The translations under genes were made by a program, and so were the position numbers. Below are positions 41,045 through 51,431 of a stretch of 64,000 nt of DNA, one piece after another. The notes under the pieces were generated by a model. It saw only the letters and a list, made by a program, of their open reading frames with translations, was not told the origin of the DNA and did no database searches. The stretch comes from Mycolicibacterium confluentis (GTDB lineage Bacteria > Actinomycetota > Actinomycetes > Mycobacteriales > Mycobacteriaceae): the NCBI RefSeq assembly GCF_010729895.1, contig NZ_AP022612.1:1364001-1428000 (forward strand). Reading direction: 5' to 3'. Positions within the stretch are counted from its first letter, which is position 1, and each line of letters begins with the position of its first letter.

Positions 41045-43353
41045 CCGGCCCACACCGGCTCCAAGCGGATCACGACGGCCTTGGACACCGGCGTGTTGGA
41101 CCGAGCGGCCGTGTGGTCGAGAGGCACCAGTGGATTGGTCTCCGGGTAGTAGGCGGCCGCGTTGCCTGCCGGTGTCGAATACGGCACCACCAGAAAGTCT
41201 TTCGCGACCCGTTCCTCTCCGTCGAACTCGGAGATCAGATCGACGCGGGCGCCGTCGGCGAGGCCGAGTGCCTCGATGTCGGCGGGGTTGACGAACACCA
41301 CCCGGCGGCCGCCCTTCACGCCGCGGTAGCGGTCGTCGAGGCCGTAGATGGTGGTGTTGTACTGGTCGTGGCTGCGCAGGGTCTGCAGGATCAGCCGTCC
41401 CGGCGGCACCGGAACCCACTCCAGTGGGTTGACCGAGAAGTTGGCTTTACCTGTGTGAGTGGGGAATTCGCGCGAGTCACGCGGCGGGTGGGGGAGCTGG
41501 AACCCGTCGGGCTGCCGCACCCGCCTGTTGTAGTCAGTGCAGCCCGGCACGACGTCGGCGATCGCATCGCGGATGCGGTCGTAGTCGCTCATCATCGACT
41601 CCCACGGCACCGGGTGATCCGGGCCCAAGACCTGACGCGCGAGTTGGCACAGGATCGCGACCTCGCTGCGCACCTCACTGCTCGGGGGCTGCAGGCTGCC
41701 GCGGGACAAGTGCACCACGGACATCGAATCCTCCACGGACACCAACTGTTTCCCGGCGGCCTGGATGTCCTTGTCGGTGCGGCCCAGCGTCGGCAGGATC
41801 AGCGCGGTGCGTCCGTGTACGACATGGCTGCGGTTGAGCTTCGTCGAGATCTGGACCGTGAGGTCGCAGCGGCGCAGTGCGGCCTCGGTGACCTCGGTGT
41901 CGGGGCTGGCCGAGACGAAGTTGCCGCCCATCGCGATGAAGGTCTTCGCCCGTCCGTCGCGCATCGCGCGGATCGCGTCGACCGTGTCGTACCCGTGCCG
42001 CCGCGGACTCTTGATCCCGAACTTGGCGTCCAGCGCGGCCAGGAAGGGCTCCGGCATCTTCTCCCAGATGCCCATGGTGCGGTCACCCTGGACGTTGGAA
42101 TGGCCACGCACCGGGCAGACGCCAGCCCCGGGCTTTCCGATCATGCCGCGCATGAGCAGCAGGTTGGTGGCCTCGCCGATGGTGGCCACGGCGTGCCGCT
42201 GCTGGGTCAGCCCCATCGCCCAGCAGACCACGGTGCGCTCGGACTCGATCAGCATCTGCGCCACCCGCTGGATCTGGGCGAGCGGGATTCCGGTGGCCTC
42301 AACGACCGTGTCGAGGTCGACGGCCCGGGTCTGAGCCTCGTAGTCGTCGAAACCCGCGCAGTGCGTGGCGATGAACTCGCGGTCGACCACTGTGCCCGGC
42401 GCGGCGTCGTCGGCTTCGAGCAGCAGGCGCCCGAGCCCGGCGAACAGGGCCATGTCACCGCCGATGCGGATCTGGACGAACTCGTCGGTGAGGGCGACGC
42501 CGTCGCCGACGACGCCGTGCACCTTCTGCGGATCCTTGAAGCGCATCAGGCCGGCTTCGGGCAGGGGATTGATCGCGATGATCTTGGCGCCGTTGGCCTT
42601 CGCCGTCTCCAGCACCGACAGCATGCGCGGATGGTTGGTTCCGGGGTTCTGGCCCGCGATGACGATGCAGTCGGCGTGCTCGAGGTCGAGCACCGAGACC
42701 GAACCCTTGCCGATTCCGATCGCGTCGACCAGTGCCGTTCCCGACGACTCATGGCACATGTTGGAGCAGTCCGGCAGGTTGTTGGTGCCGAAGCTGCGGA
42801 CCAGCAGTTGGTAGAGGAACGCGGCTTCGTTGCTGGTCCGGCCCGAGGTGTAGAAGAGGGCCTGATCGGGGTCGTCGAGGGCGTTGAGGTGCTCGGCGAT
42901 CAGCCGGTAGGACTCGTCCCAGGAGATCGGCCGGTAATGCGTGTCGCCGGGGCGCAGCACCATCGGATGGGTGAGCCGCCCCTGCTGTGAGAGCCAGTAC
43001 TCGGGCTTCTCCGACAACTCGGCCACCGAATGCCGGGCGAAGAACTCCGGCGTCACGGTGCGTTTGGTGGCCTCCTCGGCGACGGCCTTGGCGCCGTTCT
43101 CACAGAACTCGGCGGGTTTGCGGCCTCCGGGAGCCTCTGGCCACGCGCATCCCGGGCAGTCGAAACCGTGCCGCTGGTTGAGCCGCGTCAGCGTCGCCGC
43201 GGTCCGCAGCGCGCCCATCTGCTGCAGGCCGCGATTCAGGGAGACCAGCACCGCCTTGACGCCCGCGGCCTCGCCTTTGCGGCCGGTGGCGACCACCGCA
43301 TGCTCATCGTAGGAGGCGTCGATGTCCTGGTCCGGGTGCCGGCGAGATCCCAT
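41041..43353 (-). CDS. fdhF: FdhF/YdeP-family molybdopterin oxidoreductase
   Basis: The protein has 770 residues. N-terminal Cys66, Cys69 and Cys84 ([16 protein letters not shown]) may bind an iron-sulfur cluster. The molybdopterin domains follow, with [10 protein letters not shown] at 196-205 near the metal site. [25 protein letters not shown] and [11 protein letters not shown] are typical of the FdhF/YdeP group, and the molydop-binding domain is C-terminal ([11 protein letters not shown]). Cotranslation with fdhD supports a formate dehydrogenase-like enzyme, though E. coli YdeP is linked to acid resistance. No small subunit is adjacent. ATG 43353 follows TAGGCT by 6 nt. Confidence 0.9.
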   Translation of the reverse strand: MGSRRHPDQDIDASYDEHAVVATGRKGEAAGVKAVLVSLNRGLQQMGALRTAATLTRLNQRHGFDCPGCAWPEAPGGRKPAEFCENGAKAVAEEATKRTVTPEFFARHSVAELSEKPEYWLSQQGRLTHPMVLRPGDTHYRPISWDESYRLIAEHLNALDDPDQALFYTSGRTSNEAAFLYQLLVRSFGTNNLPDCSNMCHESSGTALVDAIGIGKGSVSVLDLEHADCIVIAGQNPGTNHPRMLSVLETAKANGAKIIAINPLPEAGLMRFKDPQKVHGVVGDGVALTDEFVQIRIGGDMALFAGLGRLLLEADDAAPGTVVDREFIATHCAGFDDYEAQTRAVDLDTVVEATGIPLAQIQRVAQMLIESERTVVCWAMGLTQQRHAVATIGEATNLLLMRGMIGKPGAGVCPVRGHSNVQGDRTMGIWEKMPEPFLAALDAKFGIKSPRRHGYDTVDAIRAMRDGRAKTFIAMGGNFVSASPDTEVTEAALRRCDLTVQISTKLNRSHVVHGRTALILPTLGRTDKDIQAAGKQLVSVEDSMSVVHLSRGSLQPPSSEVRSEVAILCQLARQVLGPDHPVPWESMMSDYDRIRDAIADVVPGCTDYNRRVRQPDGFQLPHPPRDSREFPTHTGKANFSVNPLEWVPVPPGRLILQTLRSHDQYNTTIYGLDDRYRGVKGGRRVVFVNPADIEALGLADGARVDLISEFDGEERVAKDFLVVPYSTPAGNAAAYYPETNPLVPLDHTAARSNTPVSKAVVIRLEPVWAG

Positions 43354-43359
43354 ATCCCA

Positions 43360-43365
43360 AGCCTA
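43360..43365 (-). promoter_or_regulatory. candidate leaderless -10 box for fdhF
   Basis: TAGGCT (minus strand) lies 6 nt before ATG 43353. Confidence 0.45.
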
Positions 43366-43417
43366 AGCCGCCTGCCAACAACGTCGGGGATCAGGGCCTC
43401 AGAACTGTTCGACAAGC

Positions 43418-43423
43418 TAAGAT
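43418..43423 (+). promoter_or_regulatory. candidate leaderless -10 box for the DUF732 gene
   Basis: TAAGAT lies 6 nt before ATG 43430. With the fdhF box it forms a compact divergent leaderless promoter pair. Confidence 0.5.
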
Positions 43424-43429
43424 CATGGG

Positions 43430-43813
43430 ATGAAGGCAGCCAGTATTGCGTTTGCCGCAGTAGCTGTGGCATTGGGATTGGCCGCGCCGGCACAGGCCGA
43501 CCCGGACACCGATTTCACCAATGCACTGCACATCTACGGCATCTACGGGCAGAAGGACTACAACGCCTGGATCGGCAAGATCGCGTGTAAACGCCTTGCT
43601 CGGGGCGTCGACGCGGACGCGTTCGCCTCGGCGGAGTTCGTGCTCGACCAGCTGGACAAGGGCAGCACCACTGAACAGGCGTGGCAGTTCTTGGGTCTGG
43701 CCATCCCCACCTACTGCCCGGACAAGCAGTACGTCCTGCAGCAGGCGGCCGGTCAACCCGTTGCTCCGCCTGCCGATGTGTCCGGCCCGGTCCTGCCGGC
43801 TGAGCGGGGCTAG
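43430..43813 (+). CDS. secreted DUF732 protein
   Basis: The protein has 127 residues. The signal peptide (MKAASIAFAAVAVALGLAA) is cut after AQA. The mature DUF732 domain contains DFTNALHIYGIYG and two Cys (ACKRL and TYCPD). DUF732 proteins are abundant in mycobacterial culture filtrates; their role is unknown. Its stop is followed directly by the next gene's GTG/leader, so the two secreted proteins are probably one transcript. Confidence 0.85.
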   Translation: MKAASIAFAAVAVALGLAAPAQADPDTDFTNALHIYGIYGQKDYNAWIGKIACKRLARGVDADAFASAEFVLDQLDKGSTTEQAWQFLGLAIPTYCPDKQYVLQQAAGQPVAPPADVSGPVLPAERG

Positions 43814-43833
43814 TGACCACCCAGGGAGGGAAT

Positions 43834-44304
43834 ATGTTCGACCACAAGCGGTTCAAGGGAGTGCTGCGTGCGGGGGTGGCAGCCATGGCGGTCAGCGCCG
43901 GTTTGGCGGCCGTACCCGGTATCGCCGCGGCCGACAGCACCGATGACTATCCGATTCCGAACCGGATACTCAAGACCACATGCACCGTCGACCAGTACAT
44001 GGCGGCGGTTCGGGACACCAGTCCGGTGTACTACGAGCGCTACATGATCGACTACAACAACCGCCCGCTCGACGTGCAGCAGGGGGCGCGGGACCGGATC
44101 TACTGGTTCTTCTCGCTGGACTACGCCGGTCGCCGGCAGTACTCGGAGAACACCGCCACCAACGTCTACTTCGAGCAGATGGCGACGCGGTGGGGCAACT
44201 GGGCCAAGCTGTTCTTCAACAACAAGGGCGTCGCGGCCCACGCGACCGATGTCTGCAACGAATACCCGGTCTCTGACCCGGCTGTGTGGACCTGGATGCT
44301 GTAG
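43834..44304 (+). CDS. secreted DUF5078 protein
   Basis: The protein has 156 residues. A signal peptide (about residues 1-35) ends at AAADS. The mature part has two Cys (TTCTVDQYM and DVCNEYP) and aromatic-rich RIYWFFSLDYAGRRQYSEN, matching DUF5078 secreted proteins. ATG 43834 has AGGGAGGG directly upstream and is preferred over GTG 43813, which overlaps the previous stop. Function is unknown. A strong GAAA-loop terminator ends the transcript. Confidence 0.85.
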   Translation: MFDHKRFKGVLRAGVAAMAVSAGLAAVPGIAAADSTDDYPIPNRILKTTCTVDQYMAAVRDTSPVYYERYMIDYNNRPLDVQQGARDRIYWFFSLDYAGRRQYSENTATNVYFEQMATRWGNWAKLFFNNKGVAAHATDVCNEYPVSDPAVWTWML

Positions 44305-44319
44305 GCGTCTCAGACTTTT

Positions 44320-44357
44320 GATTACGTGGGCGCGGCGAAAGCCGCGCCCACGTAGTC
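44320..44357 (+). terminator. hairpin terminator with GAAA tetraloop
   Basis: A 17-bp stem with one G-T pair (core TACGTGGGCGCGGC) is closed by GAAA, 15 nt after the DUF5078 gene. Confidence 0.9.
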
Positions 44358-44464
44358 GTTTCCGGGCCGTTTCTGGGGCTGGACATGCGCCGAGGCTGTC
44401 GTTGCCGTGCGAAAGTGCGAGTACGCATCGCGGCAACTACAGCCTCGTGAGCAAAAAAATCCGC

Positions 44465-44749
44465 CTAGCCGCCGCCGGTGACGGGGTTCGAGGTCAGCGG
44501 CATGAAGGCGCCGTTGAGCCATACGCCCCAGCGGCCACCCCAGCCCGAGAACCAGACGACGGGTTGGCCCTGCCAGAACTCGGCAGGTTTCGGCGGTGCC
44601 CATGCCGGCGGAACCTCGCCCACGACTGGTGCGGGCGGCGGCGGAGGTGGGGGAGTGGCACTGGCCAGCGTTGCTCCCAGCCCCAGTGCGGCCGCGGTGA
44701 GACCGCCCGCCATGGCGACGGCGGACAAGGCGGTCTTGATCGAACTCAT
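44465..44749 (-). CDS. small secreted Pro/Trp-rich protein
   Basis: The protein has 94 residues. A signal peptide (ALSAVAMAGGLTAAALGLGA) is followed by a polyproline run and then a Trp- and Gly-rich domain (FWQGQPVVWFSGWGGRWGVW). There are no Cys residues. ATG 44749 has GGGAGG 6 nt upstream. It resembles other small mycobacterial secreted proteins in layout, but I know no function. It lies downstream of mmpL with 42 nt between them and the same orientation, so readthrough from mmpS-mmpL is possible. Confidence 0.7.
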   Translation of the reverse strand: MSSIKTALSAVAMAGGLTAAALGLGATLASATPPPPPPPAPVVGEVPPAWAPPKPAEFWQGQPVVWFSGWGGRWGVWLNGAFMPLTSNPVTGGG

Positions 44750-44791
44750 GTATTGCCTCCCAGCATCGGTGTCCAATGCCTGTCTACCAGC

Positions 44792-47683
44792 TTAGACGGA
44801 AGCCGATTCCTCGGACTGCGGCTTGGGCCAGGGTGCGGGCACTGGGCGCTGCCGGACCCGCTGCGGCCACCAGAACCACTTTCCAAGCAGCGCCGCAATC
44901 GAGGGAACCATGAAGGACCGGATCACCAACGTGTCGAACAGCAGACCCAGGCCGATGGTCGTGCCGACCTGGCCGATGACGGTCAGTTCACTGACGGCCA
45001 TCGAGGACATCGTGAACGCGAACACCAGGCCCGCCGAGGTCACCACCGACCCCGTACCGCCCATCGCACGGATGATGCCGGTGTTCAACCCGGCGTGGAT
45101 CTCCTCCTTGAACCGCGCCACCAACAGCAGGTTGTAGTCCGCGCCGACGGCCAGCAGCACGATGACGGCCATGGCCAGCACCATCCAGTGCAGTTCGATG
45201 CCGATGATGTGCTGCCAGATCAACACCGACAGCCCGAATGAGGCGCCCAGCGAGAGCACGACGGTGCCGACGATGACCGCGGCGGCCACGATGGCGCGGG
45301 TGATGATCAGCATGATGATGAAGATCAGGCACAGCGCGGCGATGCCGGCGATCAGCAGGTCGTAGTTGGCACCCTCCTGCATGTCCTTGAACGTCGCCGC
45401 GGTGCCACCGAGGTAGATCTTGGAGCCCTCCAGCGGAGTGCCCTTGAGCGCCTCCTTGGCCGCCTGTTTGATGGCGGCGATGTGCTTGATGCCCTCGGGG
45501 CTCATCGGGTCGCCCTCGTGGCTGATGATGAACCGCACCGCGTGCCCGTCCGGGGACAGGAACATCTTCATGCCGCGCTTGAAGTCCGGGTTCTCGAACG
45601 TCTCCGGCGGCAGGTAGAAGGAGTCGTCGTTCTTGGATGCGTCGAAGGCCTGGCCCATGGCAGTCGAGTTCTCCTGCATGGCCGACATCTGGTCCTGCAT
45701 GCCCTTCTGCGTCTGATACATCGTGAGCATGTAGGTCTTCATGTTCTTCATGGTCGAGATCATCGACGGCATGAGCGCGACCATCTGCGGCATGAGCTCA
45801 TCGAGGCGTTCCATGTCCGGCATCAACTGCTGGATGTCGTCGGTCATGGTGTCGATGCCGTCGAGGGTGTCGAAGATCGACCGGATCGACCAGCACACCG
45901 GGATGTTGTAGCAGTGCGGTTCCCAGTACAGGTAGTTCCGGATCGGTCGCAGGAAATCATCGAAATCACTGATGTGGTCCCGCAGTTCGGCGATGTCGAC
46001 GGTCATGTCTTTCATCTTGGTGACCATGCTGTGCGTGGTGTCGGCCATCTGCACGGTGATGTTCTGCATCTTCTCCATCGTGTTGATGGTCGTCTGCATG
46101 TCATCGGCCTGCTTGAGCATGTTGGCCATCGTGTCCTGCTGGTACTTCTCGTTCATGCGCTGCGTGGTGCCCTGCATGCTGATCTGGAACGGGATCGAGG
46201 TGTGCTCGATCGGCGTGCCCTGTGGACGCGTGATCGCCTGCACCCGACCGACTCCCGGCACGCGGAAGATCTGCTTGGCGATCTTGTCGATGACCAGGAA
46301 GTCCGCCGAGTTGCGCAGATCGTGATCGCTTTCGATCATCAGCAGTTCGGGGTTCATCCGGGCCTGCGAGAAGTGTCGATCCGCCGCGGCGTAACCCACG
46401 TTGGCGGGCAGGTCGGCGGGCAGGTAGTCGCGGTCGTTGTAGTTGGTCATGTAGCCCGGCAGGGTCAGCAGACCGACCAGCGACAAAGCGATGGCGGCCA
46501 CCAGGATCGGACCGGGCCACCGCACGACGGCGGCACCGAGCTTGCGCCACCCACGCACGCGCATGGCGCGTTTGGGCTCGAGAACCTTGCCGAACCGACT
46601 TGCCACGCTGATGATGGCGGCGCCCAGCGTGATGCCGGCGATGACCACGACGGTCATGCCGACCGCCAGGGGAACGCCCATGGACTGGAAGTACGGCAGG
46701 CGCGTGAAGTGCAGGCACAGGGTCGCGCCGGCGATCGTCATACCCGAACCGAGGATGACGTGCGCCGTGCCGTGGAACATCGTGTAGTAGGCCGACTCTC
46801 GATCCTCGCCGGCAGCCCGGGCCTCCTGATATCGGCCTATCAGGAAGATCGCGTAGTCGGTCGCGGCCGCAATCGCCAGCGTCACAAGAAGGTTGGTGGC
46901 GAATGTCGACAGGCCGATGATCTCGTACCAGCCCAGGAACGCGACCACACCACGGGCTGCCGACAGCGACAGCACCACCAGCACCAGAGTGAGCAGCAGG
47001 GTGACGACCGAGCGATAGACCAGCAGCAGCATCACGATGATCACCGTGAAGGTGAGCATCGTGATCACCTGCATGCTGCGGTCACCAGCGATGTGCTGGT
47101 CGGCTGAGAGCGCAGCGGGCCCGGTCACATAGGCCTTGACGCCGTCCGGGGGCGTGATGCCAGCGACGATGTGCTGGACGGCTTCCACGGATTCGTTGGC
47201 CAGGGCTTCGCCCTGATTGCCTGCGGTGTAGATCTGGACGTAGGCGGCCTTGCCGTCGGGGCTCTGGGCGCCGGTGGCCGTCAGCGGATCGCCCCAGAAG
47301 TCCTGGACGTGCTCGACGTGCTCTGTGTCGGCTTCGAGCTTGTCGACCATCTCGTCGTAGAACTGGTGGGCGTCGTCGCCAAGGGGGTGCTCGCCCTCGA
47401 GCACGACCATCACCGAGCTGTTGGAGTCGAACTCCTCAAAGACCTTGCCGACGCGCTGCATCGCGATCACCGACGGTGCATCGTCGGGAGCCAGGGAGAC
47501 CGACCGCATCTGCCCGACGACCTCGAGCTGCGGCACGGCCACGTTCAGCGCCGCGATGATTGCGACCCAGCCGATGATGATCGGCACCGCGAACAGCCGG
47601 ATGAACCGCGCGAGCCCGCGGCGGTTGTCGTGTGCCGCGGGGATCGCCTCGGTGGGGGTGTCGTCGTGGGCGGGCGCACTCAT
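44792..47683 (-). CDS. MmpL4/5-type RND transporter
   Basis: The protein has 963 residues, the length of the MmpL4/MmpL5 group. Twelve transmembrane helices are arranged as two halves. The proton-relay Asp-Tyr pairs are [14 protein letters not shown] in the first half and [15 protein letters not shown] in the second. The large Met-rich loop (residues ~480-650) forms the periplasmic coiled-coil hairpin of this group. It exports lipids, siderophores or drugs with a paired MmpS. ATG 47683 overlaps the mmpS stop as ATGA. No siderophore or lipid synthesis gene is adjacent, so the cargo is unassigned. Confidence 0.93.
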   Translation of the reverse strand: MSAPAHDDTPTEAIPAAHDNRRGLARFIRLFAVPIIIGWVAIIAALNVAVPQLEVVGQMRSVSLAPDDAPSVIAMQRVGKVFEEFDSNSSVMVVLEGEHPLGDDAHQFYDEMVDKLEADTEHVEHVQDFWGDPLTATGAQSPDGKAAYVQIYTAGNQGEALANESVEAVQHIVAGITPPDGVKAYVTGPAALSADQHIAGDRSMQVITMLTFTVIIVMLLLVYRSVVTLLLTLVLVVLSLSAARGVVAFLGWYEIIGLSTFATNLLVTLAIAAATDYAIFLIGRYQEARAAGEDRESAYYTMFHGTAHVILGSGMTIAGATLCLHFTRLPYFQSMGVPLAVGMTVVVIAGITLGAAIISVASRFGKVLEPKRAMRVRGWRKLGAAVVRWPGPILVAAIALSLVGLLTLPGYMTNYNDRDYLPADLPANVGYAAADRHFSQARMNPELLMIESDHDLRNSADFLVIDKIAKQIFRVPGVGRVQAITRPQGTPIEHTSIPFQISMQGTTQRMNEKYQQDTMANMLKQADDMQTTINTMEKMQNITVQMADTTHSMVTKMKDMTVDIAELRDHISDFDDFLRPIRNYLYWEPHCYNIPVCWSIRSIFDTLDGIDTMTDDIQQLMPDMERLDELMPQMVALMPSMISTMKNMKTYMLTMYQTQKGMQDQMSAMQENSTAMGQAFDASKNDDSFYLPPETFENPDFKRGMKMFLSPDGHAVRFIISHEGDPMSPEGIKHIAAIKQAAKEALKGTPLEGSKIYLGGTAATFKDMQEGANYDLLIAGIAALCLIFIIMLIITRAIVAAAVIVGTVVLSLGASFGLSVLIWQHIIGIELHWMVLAMAVIVLLAVGADYNLLLVARFKEEIHAGLNTGIIRAMGGTGSVVTSAGLVFAFTMSSMAVSELTVIGQVGTTIGLGLLFDTLVIRSFMVPSIAALLGKWFWWPQRVRQRPVPAPWPKPQSEESASV

Positions 47684-48108
47684 GCGGACTTCACCAGGCA
47701 GAACGTCTGGGCGTTGATGCCGGTGGTGGTGCGCTCATCCTTGACTTCGTCGTCGACCGTGACGCGGCACGTGATGCTGTCGCCGTCACCCTGGGCCACG
47801 ATGTTCGGGAACACCGAGGGGGCGGTCGACTCCAACACCAGCGTCCAGGGCAAGCTCGCACCGTCGACGCGCTGCGGCTCAGCGTCGAGGTCGAGGTAGT
47901 TAACGTCGGCCATCGTGCCGGTGCCGAAGATCTCGTATTTGACGACCTTGGGGTTGAACGGCTCGGTGTCCTCGGCGGGCGCGGCTGAGAGGCCGCTGCC
48001 GTCGTCTGCGCCGAAGAAGGTGCGGATCCGGGAGACGGTCATGCCGCCGATCACCAACACGATCACGATGACCAGGGGAAGCCAGACGCGCTTCAGCAGT
48101 CGAAACAT
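47680..48108 (-). CDS. MmpS-family accessory protein
   Basis: The protein has 142 residues. One N-terminal transmembrane helix ([17 protein letters not shown]) is followed by a periplasmic beta-rich domain with [17 protein letters not shown] and two Cys (ITCRV and TFCLV), the standard MmpS layout. ATG 48108 has GGGGAG upstream; longer readings to 48171 lack a ribosome site. It is the first gene of the pair and assists MmpL export. Confidence 0.92.
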   Translation of the reverse strand: MFRLLKRVWLPLVIVIVLVIGGMTVSRIRTFFGADDGSGLSAAPAEDTEPFNPKVVKYEIFGTGTMADVNYLDLDAEPQRVDGASLPWTLVLESTAPSVFPNIVAQGDGDSITCRVTVDDEVKDERTTTGINAQTFCLVKSA

Positions 48109-48584
48109 TGGACTCCCCACCCGGTTGGCCGCTCCACGCGCTCCCTCACCCTGTAAATCGACGTGTCTCACCGACGCAGATCAGCCCGCGGAAAACGGAC
48201 AGGTTAGACGATATAACAGAGTTGCGAGGCTCACATAGCCTCCATCACACGGAGGGCCCCACGTGTCCTGGACCACTGTGTTCATCCGTGCAATCTCGGG
48301 CCGCCGAACTGGGGCGAACGCGGCAAAAGCGGGCTGGCTCACATCTGAGTCCCAATGTGGCACAGATCACAAATTAGGTGTTCTGGACGGTCTTTCGCGC
48401 CTCAACTATGTTTGCTGAGATCGTACGCGGTGTTCAACGTCCACGTGGGCCGACTCATCGAAGTCGAGACCAGAGTGGAATTCAGACGTTGACGTCGGCG
48501 TAACAGGTTTGCCATCAGTTGTTCCTAGCCTGGGGCGGTCCGTCGTCCGTGAGCAGCGCGGGCGCCGCAGCGATAGGAACTCCA
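48109..48584. other. 476-nt divergent control region between mmpS and glutamine synthetase
   Basis: The region is AT-richer than its neighbours. It holds a CRP-like box at 48356-48371, a small CCTCC/GGAGG hairpin near 48238-48256, and a TTGACG at 48489 that could be a -35 element. I found no open frame worth calling and no riboswitch that I recognise. Confidence 0.6.
48356..48371. promoter_or_regulatory. CRP-like binding site
   Basis: TGTGGCACAGATCACA fits the mycobacterial CRP consensus TGTGA-N6-TCACA with one mismatch. It is about 215 nt before the glutamine synthetase start and 250 nt before mmpS, so it may act on either. Confidence 0.45.
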
Positions 48585-50759
48585 TTGAGCGGAAACGCAG
48601 TCCGTCTTCAGGCGATCAACAACGTCGAAGCCTATGTACCGCCGGCGATCAGTTTCGTGCCCGGCGAGGCACCCGGCGAGATTTTCGGCGCCAACGTCTT
48701 CACCAAGGCCGAGATGCAACTGCGATTGCCCAAGTCAGTGTTCAAGTCCGTCGTCGCGACCATCGAGAAGGGCGCCAAGCTGGACCCGGCCGTCGCGGAC
48801 GCCGTGGCCTCGGCCATGAAGGACTGGGCGCTGTCGAAGGGGGCCACGCACTACGCGCACGTCTTCTATCCGATGACCGGCCTGACCGCTGAGAAGCACG
48901 ACAGCTTCCTCGAGCCGGTGTCGGACGGTCAGACGCTGGCCGAATTCGCGGGCAAGACCCTGATCCAGGGCGAGCCGGATGCCTCGAGCTTTCCGTCGGG
49001 AGGCCTGCGCAGCACGTTCGAGGCTCGCGGATACACGGGATGGGACGTCACCAGTCCCGCCTACATCCTGGAGAACCCGAACGGCAACACTCTGTGCATC
49101 CCGACGGTCTTCGTGTCGATGACGGGCGAGGCCCTCGACTACAAGACGCCGTTGCTGCGCAGCCAGCAGGCGATGGGTGTGCACGCCGAACGCATCCTGA
49201 AGCTGTTTGGGCACAACGACCTTGCGAAGGTGGTGTCCTTCTGCGGGCCCGAGCAGGAGTACTTCCTGATCGATCGGCACTTCTTCCTGGCTCGACCCGA
49301 TCTGGTCAACGCCGGACGCACGCTGTTCGGAGCCAAGCCGCCCAAGGGGCAGGAGTTCGACGACCACTACTTCGGTGCCGTCCCCGAGCGGGTGCTGGGA
49401 TTCATGATGGACACCGAGCGTGAACTGTTCAAGCTCGGCATCCCTGCCAAGACCCGGCACAACGAGGTCGCCCCGGCGCAGTTCGAGGTCGCGCCGATGT
49501 TCGAGCGGGCCAACATCGCCTCGGATCACCAGCAGTTGTTGATGACGATCTTCAAGACCGTGGCCAAGAAGCACGGTATGGAGTGCCTGTTCCACGAGAA
49601 GCCCTTCGCCGGTGTCAACGGTTCGGGCAAGCACGTGAACTTCTCGGTCGGAAACGGCGACCTGGGTTCACTTCTCGTGCCGGGCGACACCCCGCACGAG
49701 AACGCTCAGTTCCTGGTGTTCTGCGCGGCGATCATCCGCGCGGTGCACAAATTCGGTGGGCTGCTGCGAGTCTCGGTAGCCTCGGCCACCAACGACCATC
49801 GGCTGGGTGCCAACGAGGCCCCGCCGGCGATCATCTCGATCTTCCTCGGGGATCAGCTGGCTGACGTCTTCGAACAGATCGCCAAGGGCGCCGCGACGTC
49901 GTCGAAGGGCAAGGGCGTCATGCACATCGGCGTCGACACCCTGCCGATGCTGCCGACCGACCCGGGCGACCGCAACCGCACCAGCCCATTCGCGTTCACC
50001 GGCAACCGATTCGAGTTCCGCGCACCGGGTTCGGGCCAGACCGTCGCGGTCCCCATGATCATCATCAACACGATCATGGCGGACTCGTTCGACTACATGG
50101 CAACAGTTCTGGAGGAGGCTGTCGAGTCGGGTGAGGGGTTCGACTCCGCGGTCCAGAAACTGCTGACCGAGATCATCACCGAACACGGGGCGGTGGTGTT
50201 CAACGGCGACGGGTACTCGGAGAACTGGCAGGTCGAGGCTGCGGCGCGGGGGCTGCCGAACCTCAAGACCACGCTCGACGCCATTCCCGAACTGATCAAG
50301 CCCGACGCCATCGAGGTGTTCGAACGCTACGGCGTGTTCAGTGAGCGTGAACTGCACAGCCGCTACGAGGTCCGCCTCGAGCAGTACGCGCTGACCATCA
50401 GTGTCGAGGCGAAGCTGTCGCTCGAAGTGGGAACGACCGTGATCCTGCCCGCCGCGATCCGCTATCAGACCGAACTGGCGCAGAACATCGCGACGCTCAA
50501 GGCTGCTGGCGTCGAGCCGGACGCGTCGCTGCTCGAGGCGGTGTCGGCGCCGCTGTCGGCGTTGACCAAGGCGCTGGCGGATCTGCGGGCCGGGCTCTCG
50601 GTGCATCTGGAGTCGGCTTCCGATGAGGCCTATCACGCCCGCGATGTGCTGCTGCCGGCGATGGATGCGGTGCGCGCCGCGGCCGACTCGTTGGAATCCG
50701 TTGTCGCCGACGATCTCTGGCCGCTGCCGACCTATCAGGAGATGCTCTACATTCTCTGA
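48585..50759 (+). CDS. type III glutamine synthetase
   Basis: The protein has 724 residues, the ~720-730 of GSIII, far longer than GlnA1 (~478). The core reads [40 protein letters not shown] and [18 protein letters not shown] makes glutamine from glutamate, ammonia and ATP as a dodecamer. TTG 48585 is chosen because AGGAAC lies 6 nt upstream and the N-terminus becomes [20 protein letters not shown], as in relatives; a start at 48519 would add an unrelated tail. It is divergent from mmpS. Confidence 0.92.
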   Translation: MSGNAVRLQAINNVEAYVPPAISFVPGEAPGEIFGANVFTKAEMQLRLPKSVFKSVVATIEKGAKLDPAVADAVASAMKDWALSKGATHYAHVFYPMTGLTAEKHDSFLEPVSDGQTLAEFAGKTLIQGEPDASSFPSGGLRSTFEARGYTGWDVTSPAYILENPNGNTLCIPTVFVSMTGEALDYKTPLLRSQQAMGVHAERILKLFGHNDLAKVVSFCGPEQEYFLIDRHFFLARPDLVNAGRTLFGAKPPKGQEFDDHYFGAVPERVLGFMMDTERELFKLGIPAKTRHNEVAPAQFEVAPMFERANIASDHQQLLMTIFKTVAKKHGMECLFHEKPFAGVNGSGKHVNFSVGNGDLGSLLVPGDTPHENAQFLVFCAAIIRAVHKFGGLLRVSVASATNDHRLGANEAPPAIISIFLGDQLADVFEQIAKGAATSSKGKGVMHIGVDTLPMLPTDPGDRNRTSPFAFTGNRFEFRAPGSGQTVAVPMIIINTIMADSFDYMATVLEEAVESGEGFDSAVQKLLTEIITEHGAVVFNGDGYSENWQVEAAARGLPNLKTTLDAIPELIKPDAIEVFERYGVFSERELHSRYEVRLEQYALTISVEAKLSLEVGTTVILPAAIRYQTELAQNIATLKAAGVEPDASLLEAVSAPLSALTKALADLRAGLSVHLESASDEAYHARDVLLPAMDAVRAAADSLESVVADDLWPLPTYQEMLYIL

Positions 50760-50779
50760 GCCCGCCGCTCCCTCTCCTT

Positions 50780-50847
50780 CTCCGCGAGGGTGCGTGTTGG
50801 TACGGCGACATGCCGCGTTTGGTGTACCGATGCGGACGCTCGCGGAG
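50780..50847. repeat. palindromic intergenic element, copy A
   Basis: 24-nt arms (CTCCGCGAG...GGTAC and its partner) pair at 19 of 24 positions around a 20-nt centre. It begins 20 nt after the glutamine synthetase stop. A related element lies on the other side of the next gene. Confidence 0.6.
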
Positions 50848-50870
50848 GAGGGAGTGCCGAGGTTGGCACA

Positions 50871-51302
50871 ATGGCCGCCATGGCAAGCGATGACTGGTCC
50901 ACGCGTGAGGGCCTGCGGGAGATCTCTCGCAGGCGCAGCGAGAAGATCGCGGGTTGGCAGGCGCCCGCGGCTTTCGCGGTCGGGTACGACACCGGCGGCG
51001 GCTGGGAGTTCCCGCACGTCAACCGCCCCGGCAGCGGTGCAGGGCTGTCCGCGGTGGTGCTCGCCGAAGTGGTCGGCTACACAAGCGGTACTCGCGAATT
51101 CACGATGACGCGGGCGCAGGTGGCGCAGGCCATCGAGAACCTCAAGCCGGCCGAGGCCACCACGGATCTGCAGCATCCCAACCTCGCGGCCTGGCGTGCG
51201 GTCGCCGACGCGAAACCGGACGCGATCGCCGCGGTGTTCGTCGGCGAGGTCACCGATCCGCCCGCCGGCCCGGCCGACACCGCGCTGCGCCGCCTGTTCT
51301 GA
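50871..51302 (+). CDS. conserved hypothetical protein
   Basis: The protein has 143 residues, with no signal or membrane segment. Features are an N-terminal basic helix (GLREISRRRSEKIAG), a Gly-rich GYDTGGGWEFPHVNRPGSGAG stretch broken by charged residues, and a C-terminal ARWR-like helix around AWRAVADAKPDAIAAVFVG. ATG 50880 is an alternative start. I do not recognise a family or function. It is bracketed by two palindromic elements, so it may be a separate unit transcribed alone. Confidence 0.6.
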   Translation: MAAMASDDWSTREGLREISRRRSEKIAGWQAPAAFAVGYDTGGGWEFPHVNRPGSGAGLSAVVLAEVVGYTSGTREFTMTRAQVAQAIENLKPAEATTDLQHPNLAAWRAVADAKPDAIAAVFVGEVTDPPAGPADTALRRLF

Positions 51303-51310
51303 CCTTGTTC

Positions 51311-51380
51311 CCTCCGGTGAGGGGTCGTCTTTGTACGCAGACGCGCGGCGTGTTGCGTACAGACGCCCCGCAAGCGGGGA
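51311..51380. repeat. palindromic intergenic element, copy B
   Basis: TGTACGCA (51332-51339) and TGCGTACA (51354-51361) are an exact 8-bp dyad around a 14-nt centre that resembles copy A (GCCGCG/GCGGCG core). GC-rich flanks extend it. It lies between the hypothetical gene and the 3' end of the iol operon and may serve as a terminator. Confidence 0.55.
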
Positions 51381-51431
51381 CCCCAGCCCGCTCGCGGGAG
51401 AAGGGGCAGACCCGGGCGCTCGCGGGAAAGG

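Noticed and set aside
41035-42990. 651-residue plus-strand frame
   Set aside because: Antisense to fdhF. Its composition (Val, Asp, His-rich) is that expected from the opposite strand of a GC-rich gene.
45482-47107. 541-residue plus-strand frame
   Set aside because: Antisense shadow of mmpL, rich in His and Val, with no recognisable domain.
49668-51176. 502-residue minus-strand frame
   Set aside because: Antisense to the glutamine synthetase gene and the next hypothetical gene.
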